Assembly: GCF_000420085.1 (NCBI RefSeq)
Contig: NZ_ATUG01000002.1
Span: 1,860,001-1,924,000 of the forward strand
From: Desulfospira joergensenii DSM 10085
GTDB taxonomy: Bacteria > Desulfobacterota > Desulfobacteria > Desulfobacterales > Desulfobacteraceae
Length of the DNA stretch: 64,000 nt
Direction: 5' to 3'
This document shows positions 1 to 7,581 of this stretch, one piece after another. A program made the position numbers and the translations under genes. Under the pieces are notes generated by a model. The model was not told where the DNA came from. It did not search any database and saw only the letters and a list, made by a program, of their open reading frames with translations. Positions within the stretch are counted from its first letter, which is position 1, and the number at the start of each line of letters is the position of its first letter.

Positions 1-125
1 TCCACGATGAAGCCGTGGCAGAAGCCTTTACCGGTTTTTTTCAGAAAGCGGAACGTTTTTTTACGAGCAGATGGAATATGTTGCACTGCGGCCACACCCA
101 GTGTGAGGATGCTTCCCTGGGATAG
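1..125 (+). CDS. C-terminal end of an unidentified protein (cut by window edge)
   Basis: An open frame enters from the left edge and stops with TAG at 123-125. About 40 residues are visible, ending in a stretch with HCGHTQCEDASLG. A strong hairpin follows immediately, which suits a gene end. The two Cys and nearby His residues might bind metal or might be incidental. The family cannot be named from this fragment. Confidence 0.5.
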   Translation, partial: HDEAVAEAFTGFFQKAERFFTSRWNMLHCGHTQCEDASLG

Positions 126-133
126 CGAATCCT

Positions 134-168
134 CCCTGTGCCGGTCCCGTAACAGGGCCGGCACAGGG
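134..168. terminator. Hairpin between convergent genes
   Basis: An 11-bp perfect stem (CCCTGTGCCGG at 134-144 and its complement at 158-168) extends inward through a G-T pair. It sits between the end of the left-edge gene and the end of the minus-strand thioredoxin-like gene. No T-run follows on either strand, so it is either a bidirectional terminator of weak type or a 3'-end stabiliser. Confidence 0.45.
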
Positions 169-194
169 CATTCCCGACAATGTCCATCTATCGG

Positions 195-674
195 TTATTC
201 TTGTTTGGATTTGTAATATTCCATGGGAGCCATGGTCTTGTAGCTCTCTGTCTGGATATAGTCCATGAAGAATTTGAAGGCCAGGGGATCGACAAATCCG
301 GGCAGTTTATAGGCCGGGTTCATATCAGAGTCCAGAAACCGGCTGTCGGGAAATCCAGTGACCCTGTACTTTTCCGTGATGGCCTTTTCCCTGTCCCCGT
401 CCACCTTTATGCTGACAAAATGCCGGTTCAGAAAGGCAATGACCTCCTCGTCCTTAAAGGTGGTGGCATTCATTTTCTTGCAGTATCCGCACCATTGGGT
501 CATGAAGTGGAGAAAGATCTTTTTGTTTTCTTGTCTGGCTTCCCGGATGCCGGCGCCATAGGTCTTCCAGTCGATGGCCTGGCCCAGAGCAGGACTGTAC
601 AGAAGTGGGAAAACCAGAAGAATCATGAGAATAATCCTGGGGGTGGAATCCAAACTGTTTTGCAGAAATTTCAT
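195..674 (-). CDS. Secreted thioredoxin-fold protein (WCGYC)
   Basis: This is a 159-residue thioredoxin-like protein with an N-terminal hydrophobic segment ending near SPALGQA, consistent with export or a membrane anchor. The active-site pair is WCGYCKK (Cys62/Cys65 from the chosen start), and VTGFPD supplies the cis-proline loop. The family (thioredoxin_7/SoxW-like) typically reduces periplasmic disulfides. The chosen ATG at 672-674 lies behind an AAAGGG sequence; a longer reading would need TTG at 695. The gene is short and stands alone next to the AIM24-like gene upstream, so its client protein is unknown. Confidence 0.85.
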   Translation of the reverse strand: MKFLQNSLDSTPRIILMILLVFPLLYSPALGQAIDWKTYGAGIREARQENKKIFLHFMTQWCGYCKKMNATTFKDEEVIAFLNRHFVSIKVDGDREKAITEKYRVTGFPDSRFLDSDMNPAYKLPGFVDPLAFKFFMDYIQTESYKTMAPMEYYKSKQE

Positions 675-715
675 GGAAAAAGACCCTTTACTCAAAAATC
701 AGCATTCAAAAATTT

Positions 716-1504
716 TTAATCCCCGTCCAGAAGCCGGCCGATGCCGCCCAGGAGGGAGCCTTCTCCCTTGGCCGTTCCCCCTGCAGACGGGGCATGGGCA
801 ATGATCCTATCCGCCAGCCTGGAAAAGGGAAGGCTCTGGAGAAAGACGGTTCCCTGGCCGCTCAAGGTGGCGAGGAAAAGGCCTTCCCCGCCGAAGAACA
901 TGGATTTAAGGTTCCCGGCCCTTTGGATGTCATAGTCGATCCCTGGACTGAACCCCACGATGCAGCCCGTATCCACCATGATGGTTTCATGGTTGAGTTG
1001 CTTTTCTACAATGGTTCCGCCGGCGTGGACAAATGCCATTCCGTCTCCCTGCAGCCGCTGGAGAATGAATCCTTCTCCTCCGAAAAATCCGGCCCCCAGC
1101 TTTTTATTGAATGCGATGCTCACACGGGTACCCAGGGCTGCGCATAGAAAAGCATCTTTCTGGCAGATGAGTTCCCCGCCCATTTTATTCATATCCAGGG
1201 GAATGATCTTTCCGGGGTAGGGGGCTGAAAAGGCCACCCGCTTTTTGCCCCGGCCCTGGTTGGTAAAATGGGTAAGAAAAAGGGATTCTCCGGTAACGGC
1301 CCGCTTGCCGGCATCCAGGAGTTTGCCCATGAGCCCCCTGTCCGGCTGGGATCCGTCCCCCATCTTGGCCTCAAAAGAGACTCCCTCTTCCATCCAGTTC
1401 ATGGCTCCGGCTTCTGCGATGACGGTTTCTCCGGGATCCAGCTCCACCTCCACGGTCTGCATGTCATCCCCGAAAATTTCAAAATCCACTTCGTGGCATT
1501 TCAT
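716..1504 (-). CDS. TIGR00266/AIM24 family protein
   Basis: This 262-residue protein belongs to the AIM24/TIGR00266 family of beta-sandwich proteins. The N-terminal part contains the typical acidic-aliphatic run ending EAGAMNWM, followed by repeated Gly-rich strands ([20 protein letters not shown]). No signal peptide or membrane segment is seen. The start is supported by AAGGAGAG about 7 bases upstream of the ATG. It is followed 20 bp later by the thioredoxin-like gene on the same strand. The biochemical role of bacterial AIM24 proteins is not established. Confidence 0.88.
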   Translation of the reverse strand: MKCHEVDFEIFGDDMQTVEVELDPGETVIAEAGAMNWMEEGVSFEAKMGDGSQPDRGLMGKLLDAGKRAVTGESLFLTHFTNQGRGKKRVAFSAPYPGKIIPLDMNKMGGELICQKDAFLCAALGTRVSIAFNKKLGAGFFGGEGFILQRLQGDGMAFVHAGGTIVEKQLNHETIMVDTGCIVGFSPGIDYDIQRAGNLKSMFFGGEGLFLATLSGQGTVFLQSLPFSRLADRIIAHAPSAGGTAKGEGSLLGGIGRLLDGD

Positions 1505-1949
1505 TTGATCTCTCCTTTATCCATGTTCTAAATCAGGCTCATTGCCTTCAGGTTCTAAAAGAACCCATATCATACATTTTTTCGGGGGAATTGTATAATG
1601 GGTTTTGGATTTTAAAGGGCAGTCGGTTTATTTTCCAGCGCCCCTGGTGAACATGTCCATATCTTCCCGGGTAAAAAAATCCAAATGCATTGGCCTGTGA
1701 ACCCGAGTTCCTTCGGTGTCATGTCGATAAAATGGTTGTTTTTAATTGGAGGGCAGGGCAATCCCGCCGGAACACCCGCCGGAATAATTGAAAAGGCACA
1801 CCTTACAGCCAAAGGCCTGGGGGCCATAAGAGGCCTGTCCCGCCGATGGTAGGGTTTCCCTTTTCCCCACAGGTCCGATTTATGCATCGATATTATCAAG
1901 GTCAAAATTCAGGAAAGACCTTTATGGGATATAAAAAAGGGGGGAGACC
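1505..1949. other. Divergent intergenic region (445 bp)
   Basis: This spacer lies between the divergent AIM24-like and PAS genes. It contains a short direct repeat, CCCGCCGGAA at 1763-1772 and 1775-1784, and a strong GGGGGGAG Shine-Dalgarno sequence just before the PAS gene. A minus-strand frame at 1612-1905 has no ribosome site and resembles no family I know, so it is not called. No riboswitch or clear promoter was recognised. Confidence 0.4.
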
Positions 1950-2573
1950 ATGGATCTGAAAGAGGGAACAGGCCGGAAAATCAGGTTTTCCGGGAAGGTT
2001 CCGGGAAAACTCAAGGAGGGAAATGATTTCAGCAGTGTTGTACTGAACCACACGGGGGACGGGGTTCTGGCCCTCACCCTGGAGGGGGAAATCCTCTATG
2101 CCAATCCCGCAGCCATGAATTTGTTCGACCTGTCCTTGGAAAACCTGAATGCCAGGCCAATTTTAGAGAGTATCAGTCCGGACCAGCACCGGTATCTTCC
2201 CGGGTTTTTGATCCATCCCGGATCCGGACTGCCGGAAAAAGGAGAGGCCGGTCTGGTTCGGATAAATACCCGGAATCTGATTTTTAAATTCATCCCCATG
2301 AGCGCAGAGACCCTGGACTGGATTCTGCTGATCATCCATGAGATCCGTCAGGAGGATTGTAAGACCGCGGAAAAGACCTCCGGCCCAGACCGTCTGGGAG
2401 CCTTGAGGGGCCTGATTCCCATCTGTGCCAGCTGCAGGAGAATTCGAAATCCCGAGGGACTTTGGGACCCCATGGAAACCTTTATCCAGAAACATTCCGA
2501 CGCCGTGTTCAGCCACGGTATCTGTCCGGAATGCTCCAGACTGCTCTACGGCAGTCATTCCGAAATCTCATAG
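1950..2573 (+). CDS. PAS-domain protein with Cys-rich HGICPEC C-terminal domain
   Basis: This 207-residue soluble protein has a PAS-like sensor region at about residues 28-130 (HTGDGVLALTLEGEILYANP). It then has a C-terminal module with two CxxC pairs: Cys159/Cys162 in ICASCRRIR and Cys192/Cys195 in SHGICPECSRLLY. From memory, this module caps many sensor kinases and GGDEF proteins in sulfate-reducing deltaproteobacteria. Here it is attached to a lone PAS with no kinase or output domain. The spacing suggests a zinc or other metal site, which is inference. The gene overlaps the convergent VanZ-like gene by 6 bp. A remnant of the same module lies at 34574-34732. Confidence 0.75.
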   Translation: MDLKEGTGRKIRFSGKVPGKLKEGNDFSSVVLNHTGDGVLALTLEGEILYANPAAMNLFDLSLENLNARPILESISPDQHRYLPGFLIHPGSGLPEKGEAGLVRINTRNLIFKFIPMSAETLDWILLIIHEIRQEDCKTAEKTSGPDRLGALRGLIPICASCRRIRNPEGLWDPMETFIQKHSDAVFSHGICPECSRLLYGSHSEIS

Positions 2574-2954
2574 AACCCTGGAAACCGGGTTTTTCCCGGA
2601 TCGGACCCGGCCGTAGATCCAGACTCCCAGAAGAGCACCGAGAATGTCGGCGGCCCAGTCCATGACAGAGGCGGATCTGGACGGTACAAAAGCCTGGTGA
2701 ATCTCATCGGACAGGCCGTAAAAAGAGGCGAACAAAAGAGCCAGGATCTTGATTCTCGAAAGGGGCAGCCCTTTTTTTTCCCGTGGGATCCACCGCGCCG
2801 CAAGAAGGGCCATCAATGCGTAGGCCGCCAAATGCATGACCTTGTCGTCATGGGGAAACAGGGGCTCTGAAATCAGACTGGGGCAGCCGGACTGCCAGAA
2901 GATGAAACCACAGAACAGGGCCAGGGGAAGCCGGTAAAACAGATTCAACTTCAT
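2568..2954 (-). CDS. VanZ-like family membrane protein
   Basis: This 128-residue integral membrane protein is of the VanZ-like family. It has hydrophobic segments near residues 5-22, 43-55, 68-84 and 100-113, plus the family signature HDDKVMHLAAYALMALL and GLSDEIHQAFVPSRSASVMD. VanZ homologues are linked to glycopeptide tolerance in enterococci, but most family members have no assigned function. It starts 12 bp after thrS and is probably co-transcribed with it. Confidence 0.82.
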   Translation of the reverse strand: MKLNLFYRLPLALFCGFIFWQSGCPSLISEPLFPHDDKVMHLAAYALMALLAARWIPREKKGLPLSRIKILALLFASFYGLSDEIHQAFVPSRSASVMDWAADILGALLGVWIYGRVRSGKNPVSRVL

Positions 2955-2966
2955 GGATAGGCCGGA

Positions 2967-4892
2967 TCAGAACACGGATTCATCCAAGGTCCTGTTTTTG
3001 ATATGTTCCCGGACCGGTTTGATAAACTCATCCATGGACAGCCCCATCCTGACCTTACCGTCCAGGGTCCGGACAGACAGGGTCCGGCTCTCTTTTTCCT
3101 TGTCCCCGATGGTGATGATCAGGGGCACGTAGTTGAGCTGGGCCTCCCGGATCTTCTTCTTCAGGGTCTCGTTCCTGGCGTCGATTTCGGTCCGGATGCC
3201 CAGGAAGTCCAGTTCCTGACGGACAGACCCGGCATACTCGGCCAGGTCCTGGTTAATGGGCAGGACCACGGCCTGGACCGGGGCCAGCCACAGGGGGAAT
3301 TTCCCGGCAAAATGCTCCACCAGGATGCCGAAGAACCGCTCCATGGAGCCGTAGATCACCCTGTGGATCATGATGGGCCGGTGCTTTTCATTGTCCTGGC
3401 CCTTATAGGTCAGGTCAAACCGTTCGGGCAGGGACATGTCCAGCTGGACCGTGCCGCACTGCCAGGTTCTTCCCAGGGCGTCCTTGATATGGATGTCGAT
3501 CTTGGGGCCGTAAAAAGCACCGTCCCCCTCGTTGATCATGTACTCCTGTCCATAGTCCTCAAGGGCCTCCTTAAGTCCGTTGGTGGCCGTTTCCCACTGC
3601 TCGTCGGTTCCGATGGATTTGTCCGGCCGGGTGGAGAGCTCCAGGTGAAAGGTCAGGCCGAAACGCCGGTAGATTCTTTCGGCCAGCCTGAGTACACCCA
3701 GAACCTCGTCCCCGATCTGGTCCGGGGTCATGAAGATATGGGCATCGTCCTGGTGAAAGGCCCTTACCCGGAAGAGACCGGACAGGGCACCGGACAGTTC
3801 GTGGCGGTGAACCAGGCCGATCTCGCCGGACCGCAGGGGAAGGTCCCTGTAGGAATAGGACCGGGTTTTGTAGAGGAGCATGCCCCCGGGACAGTTCATG
3901 GGCTTGATGGCGTACTCTTCATCGTCAATGACCGAGGTGTACATGTTTTCCCGGTAGTTTTCCCAGTGGCCGCTTTTTTCCCAGAGTTTCCGGTTGAGCA
4001 TGACCGGGGTCTTGGTCTCCACGTAACCGGCGGCCTTATGCTCCTCCCGCCAATAGTCCAGCAGGGTGTTCCACATGGCAATGCCCCGGGCATGGAAAAA
4101 GGGCATGCCCGCAGCCTCGTCGTGAAAGGAATAGAGATCCAGCCGGGTGCCCAGTTTTCTGTGATCCCGTTTCTTGGCCTCTTCGATGAAATTGAGGTAT
4201 CTGTTCAGTTCTTTTTTGTCAAAAAAGGAAATCCCGTAAAGCCTCTGGAGCTGTTCCCGGGACTGATCGGCCCGCCAATAGGCCCCGGAGATCTTGAGCA
4301 GCTTGAGTCCTTTGATCATACCCGTATGGGGGATATGGGGACCCCGGCACAGGTCAATGAAATTTCCGTTTTGATACAGGGAGATCTCCTCATCCCCCGG
4401 CAGCTCATTGATCAGTTCTATCTTAAAGGGATTGTCTTTGAAGAGTTCAAGAGCCTCTTCCTTGGAGACCACCTTTCTTTCAAATCCGGCCTTGGCCTTG
4501 ACGATTTTTTTTATCTCCGCCTCAATGGCAGGCAGGTCATCCTCGGAAATGGGAGCCATGTCAATGTCATAGTAAAACCCGTCTTCCACCACAGGCCCGA
4601 TGGTAAGCTTTGCATCGGGATAGATATTGAGTACGGCCTCGGCCATGACATGGGCCGAGGAGTGGCGGAGGATATCAAGCCCTTCCTTTTGCTTTGTGGT
4701 GATCAATTCAATTTCGGAATCTTCTTTGATTTCAAGGCTCAGGTCCAGGAGCCTGTCGCTGATTTTCATTGCCACGCAGTTTCTGGCAAATCCTTCTGAA
4801 ATGCTTTGGGCCACGTCCATGCCGGTGGGGTTATTTTCAAAGCTCTTTATCGTCTTGTCCGGAAATGTTATGCTGATCATCTTATTTCCCAT
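2967..4892 (-). CDS. thrS: Threonyl-tRNA synthetase
   Basis: This is a full-length (641-residue) class II threonyl-tRNA synthetase that charges tRNA-Thr with threonine. In order it shows an N-terminal TGS domain, an editing domain with the HSSAH motif (His77/His81), and the catalytic core with MNCPGGM (zinc Cys), RVRAFHQDDAHIF (motif 2) and MIHRVIYGSMERFFG (motif 3). An anticodon-binding domain begins near AVVLPINQDL. The ATG at 4892 lacks a good ribosome site; a second ATG at 4880 behind GGGAA is an alternative. The neighbouring gene is VanZ-like rather than infC-rpmI-rplT, the arrangement often found next to thrS. Confidence 0.97.
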   Translation of the reverse strand: MGNKMISITFPDKTIKSFENNPTGMDVAQSISEGFARNCVAMKISDRLLDLSLEIKEDSEIELITTKQKEGLDILRHSSAHVMAEAVLNIYPDAKLTIGPVVEDGFYYDIDMAPISEDDLPAIEAEIKKIVKAKAGFERKVVSKEEALELFKDNPFKIELINELPGDEEISLYQNGNFIDLCRGPHIPHTGMIKGLKLLKISGAYWRADQSREQLQRLYGISFFDKKELNRYLNFIEEAKKRDHRKLGTRLDLYSFHDEAAGMPFFHARGIAMWNTLLDYWREEHKAAGYVETKTPVMLNRKLWEKSGHWENYRENMYTSVIDDEEYAIKPMNCPGGMLLYKTRSYSYRDLPLRSGEIGLVHRHELSGALSGLFRVRAFHQDDAHIFMTPDQIGDEVLGVLRLAERIYRRFGLTFHLELSTRPDKSIGTDEQWETATNGLKEALEDYGQEYMINEGDGAFYGPKIDIHIKDALGRTWQCGTVQLDMSLPERFDLTYKGQDNEKHRPIMIHRVIYGSMERFFGILVEHFAGKFPLWLAPVQAVVLPINQDLAEYAGSVRQELDFLGIRTEIDARNETLKKKIREAQLNYVPLIITIGDKEKESRTLSVRTLDGKVRMGLSMDEFIKPVREHIKNRTLDESVF

Positions 4893-4964
4893 TGTGTTTA
4901 AGCGGTTTTAAATATAAAGAAAGAAATTCTAAAAGAACTAATGTAAACAATCAAGGAAAAATAT

Positions 4965-6089
4965 TTGAATTTTAAGTTTATAGAGTCGGATCAGGAACTG
5001 GCCCGGGTATGTGAGTCCCTTGGGAGGGAAGAAATCATCGGTGTGGATCTTGAAGCGGATTCCATGCACTGCTTCAAGGAAAAGATCTGCCTGATTCAGA
5101 TTGCATCCCCCCAGGGGGCGTTTCTGGTGGATCCCTTTATCATCAAGGGCATGGGACCTTTCGTGGATGTGCTGGGAAATCCTTCCATCATCAAGGTCTT
5201 TCACGGTGCGGATTTTGATGTGAGAAGCCTGGACCGGGAGTACAGCGCTCGAATTGCCAATCTCTTTGATACGGAAATTGCCTGCCGGTTTTTAAATGTC
5301 AGGGAAAGGGGACTGGGAGCCCTGTTAAAAGAACACTTTAATGTCTACGTGGACAAGCGCTTCCAGAAACAGGACTGGTCCAGGCGTCCCCTGAATCCGG
5401 AGATGATCGCCTATTCCGTCGGGGATGTGGCCCATCTCATCGATCTCTATAAGACCATCCGGCAGCGTCTGGAAAAGGCCGGCCGCCTGGACTGGGCCCA
5501 GGAGGAATTTGAGCTCCAGGCCGGGGTGAGGTATGAGTGCAATCATCAGCCGCCCCTTTTTAAAAAGTTCAAGGGAGCCGGGAAACTGGACAACAGGAGC
5601 CTGGCCGTACTTGAAAGTCTGTTGAGGTTCAGACTTGAAGCGGCTGAAAAAAAGGATCAGCCCCTGTTCAAGATCATATCCAACCAGTCTATTCTTACCC
5701 TGACCACCCTCAGGCCCAAAAACGTGGAGCAGATGGTGACAAAAGGAGCTTTGAGCAAAAAACAGGCCGCCATGTACGGAGCCCAGTGTCAAACGGCCAT
5801 AGAAGAGGCCCTGGCTCTTCCCCACAAGGATCTGCCCTCCTATCCCCGGGTATCCACCCCCAGGAAAACACCCGTGGTTCAGGATCGGATCAAGAGATTG
5901 AAAAAGATGCGGGAAAAGCAGAGCGTTGCCATTGGAATGGAGCCTGGATTCCTGATCAATAACGCCAGTCTCACGGCCTTGGCATTTGATAATCCGGATA
6001 GTCTGGAAAAGCTGATTTCCATACCCGGTTTTAGGAAATGGCAGGTGGAGGCTCTGGGGGATGAAATCCTTAAAACCTTGGGACATTAA
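4965..6089 (+). CDS. rnd: Ribonuclease D
   Basis: This is a 374-residue 3'-5' exoribonuclease of the DEDDy family, acting in tRNA and small-RNA 3' maturation. The exonuclease motifs are VDLEAD (Exo I), HGADFDVRSL (Exo II) and YSVGDVAHLIDLY (Exo III). An HRDC domain follows at about residues 205-290, and a helical C-terminal domain completes the protein. It starts at TTG (4965-4967) with CAAGGAAAA just upstream. It is divergent from thrS across 72 bp and is followed 29 bp later by dapF. Confidence 0.94.
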   Translation: MNFKFIESDQELARVCESLGREEIIGVDLEADSMHCFKEKICLIQIASPQGAFLVDPFIIKGMGPFVDVLGNPSIIKVFHGADFDVRSLDREYSARIANLFDTEIACRFLNVRERGLGALLKEHFNVYVDKRFQKQDWSRRPLNPEMIAYSVGDVAHLIDLYKTIRQRLEKAGRLDWAQEEFELQAGVRYECNHQPPLFKKFKGAGKLDNRSLAVLESLLRFRLEAAEKKDQPLFKIISNQSILTLTTLRPKNVEQMVTKGALSKKQAAMYGAQCQTAIEEALALPHKDLPSYPRVSTPRKTPVVQDRIKRLKKMREKQSVAIGMEPGFLINNASLTALAFDNPDSLEKLISIPGFRKWQVEALGDEILKTLGH

Positions 6090-6118
6090 ATAAGAAAGAA
6101 CTACGGAGGATCAGGAAG

Positions 6119-6979
6119 ATGGAAATTCCCTTTGTTAAGATGGAAGGCCTGGGAAATGATTTTGTGATCATGGATGACCGGCAGGGAGGGATCCGAAAAG
6201 AGATCTCCTGTTCCGACCTGGCAAAAAGACTTTGTGACCGCCATTTTGGAATCGGCGGGGACGGAATCATCCTGGCCGGGGAATCCCGGGATCATGATAT
6301 TGAATTCATCATCTTTAATTCAGACGGATCCGAAGCCCAGATGTGCGGAAACGGCATGCGCTGCTTTGCCAAATTTCTTTTTGAAAGACAGATCCTGCCG
6401 GGAACCCGGTTTCGTGTGGCCACCAGGGCCGGAACCATAGAACCCGAGGTCCTGACCGATGAACACGGCCGGGTGGTTTCCGTGAAAGTCGATATGGGAG
6501 AGCCGGTTCTAAAGCCGGAGCTCATTCCCTTTGTTCCTTCCTCTCCCTGTGAAATCGCCATGGAAGAGAAAATAGATCTGGAGGGGAGTCAGATGACTGC
6601 CACCATTGTCTCCATGGGCAACCCCCATACCGTGGTCTTTACGGAAGACCTCTCCTCCTCGGATGTGGAAAGAACCGGCCGGGCCGTGGAAAATCATTCC
6701 CAATTTCCTGAAAAAACCAATGTGGAGTTCATTGAAGTGCTCAATGACCGGGAACTGAAGATGAAGGTCTGGGAGCGGGGAGTCGGCATTACCCTGGCCT
6801 GCGGAACCGGAGCCTGCGCCTCCCTTGTGGCGTCGAACCTCACCGGACGGACCGGGAACCGTGCCGTGGTCCACCTGGACGGAGGAGACCTGGAGATCTT
6901 CTGGGACCGGGAAAACACAGGTCGTGTGTACAAGACCGGACCTGCGGTTCAGGTGTTTGAGGGCCGGATCAACATCTGA
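6119..6979 (+). CDS. dapF: Diaminopimelate epimerase
   Basis: This 286-residue enzyme interconverts LL- and meso-diaminopimelate for lysine and peptidoglycan synthesis. Both catalytic Cys regions are present: QMCGNGMRC in the N-terminal lobe and LACGTGACAS in the C-terminal lobe. The N-terminal signature MEGLGNDFVIMDD is also there. Length and both half-domains are complete. GGAGGATCAGGAAG precedes the ATG. It is probably co-transcribed with rnd. Confidence 0.97.
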   Translation: MEIPFVKMEGLGNDFVIMDDRQGGIRKEISCSDLAKRLCDRHFGIGGDGIILAGESRDHDIEFIIFNSDGSEAQMCGNGMRCFAKFLFERQILPGTRFRVATRAGTIEPEVLTDEHGRVVSVKVDMGEPVLKPELIPFVPSSPCEIAMEEKIDLEGSQMTATIVSMGNPHTVVFTEDLSSSDVERTGRAVENHSQFPEKTNVEFIEVLNDRELKMKVWERGVGITLACGTGACASLVASNLTGRTGNRAVVHLDGGDLEIFWDRENTGRVYKTGPAVQVFEGRINI

Positions 6980-7353
6980 TTTTCCCCTGGATGTTATTCC
7001 TCAAAAAAAGATCCTTGCTTTTTGGCGTCTGAGGCTATGAAATTCAGAAGGGATAGAATAAAAGACTTTCTGATCTTAATTCAAGTCGGGCGTTCCGCCC
7101 TTCCTGCTGTCTGAGAACTACAGAGGGTCGAGAAGACATAAACTCCATTGCCTGCCTGCTGAAAAACTCCATAGAACAACTCTTGTCAAAAGGATCTGAA
7201 AGCGATGGCCGGCAGAAGAAGTCATAGGATAGAATGGAAAAACAACTTTCCACTCACAATCATAGACAGAGTCAACAGACCTGCTGATACTTTAATGCGG
7301 TACTGACCGGCGCCGTGAATATCTCAAATAACAGGCTTGCCAGTGTTCATTTG

Positions 7354-7388
7354 GATTGTTGAAACCTATAATGCAACAATCAAGGTTT
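7354..7388. repeat. Overlapping inverted repeats
   Basis: GATTGTTG (7354-7361) pairs with CAACAATC (7374-7381), while AAACCT (7362-7367) pairs with AGGTTT (7383-7388). The two stems interlock, so they are either mutually exclusive or form a pseudoknot. Function is unknown. Confidence 0.35.
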
Positions 7389-7463
7389 GAGCCAGACCCC
7401 AACCGCCCCTTTGACCCAACAAAAAACATGAAATCTTCATCCCTTTGATGACCTGCTCAAACA

Positions 7464-7510
7464 AAACCACATATTGTACTTGTTCTTTGTTAAACAACTA
7501 TATATAGTAG
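7464..7510 (+). promoter_or_regulatory. Tandem NrdR-box-like operator upstream of nrdJ
   Basis: Two sites resembling the NrdR consensus core CWATATATWG are present. CTATATATAG at 7498-7507 matches all ten positions, and CCACATATTG at 7467-7476 matches eight. The cores begin 31 bp apart, the three-turn spacing known for NrdR pairs. The distal edge is about 70 bp upstream of the nrdJ ATG, and the perfect core could overlap a -10 element. NrdR represses ribonucleotide reductase genes; the assignment here is by site and context. Confidence 0.72.
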
Positions 7511-7581
7511 CGCCTGTCAGTACAAGCCAAGAATCTTTTTTTAAGTTCTGAATTATCAATAATTCCAAAGGAGTTCGCTCA

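Larger units (their letters stand above)
6980..7581. other. 600-bp leader region of nrdJ
   Basis: No supported gene lies here. A GGGCG-TTC-CGCCC mini-hairpin occurs near 7089-7101. Overlapping inverted repeats occur at 7354-7388, and the NrdR-like pair at 7464-7510. No cobalamin-riboswitch motif is recognisable although the downstream enzyme uses B12. A 69-codon minus frame at 7044-7253 is not credible. Confidence 0.45.

Noticed and set aside
1763..1784. CCCGCCGGAA tandem as a CRISPR or satellite repeat
   Set aside because: Only two copies with a 2-bp gap; no array and no cas genes anywhere in the window.
1612..1905. 97-codon minus-strand frame in the AIM24-PAS spacer
   Set aside because: No ribosome site, no family resemblance, unusual composition compared with neighbours.
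3003..4799. 598-codon open frame antisense to thrS
   Set aside because: It mirrors thrS codon structure in GC-rich DNA; the translation is low in family-like motifs and thrS is unambiguous on the other strand.
6980..7581. Cobalamin riboswitch upstream of B12-dependent nrdJ
   Set aside because: The expected conserved B12-box motif was not found on reading either strand.
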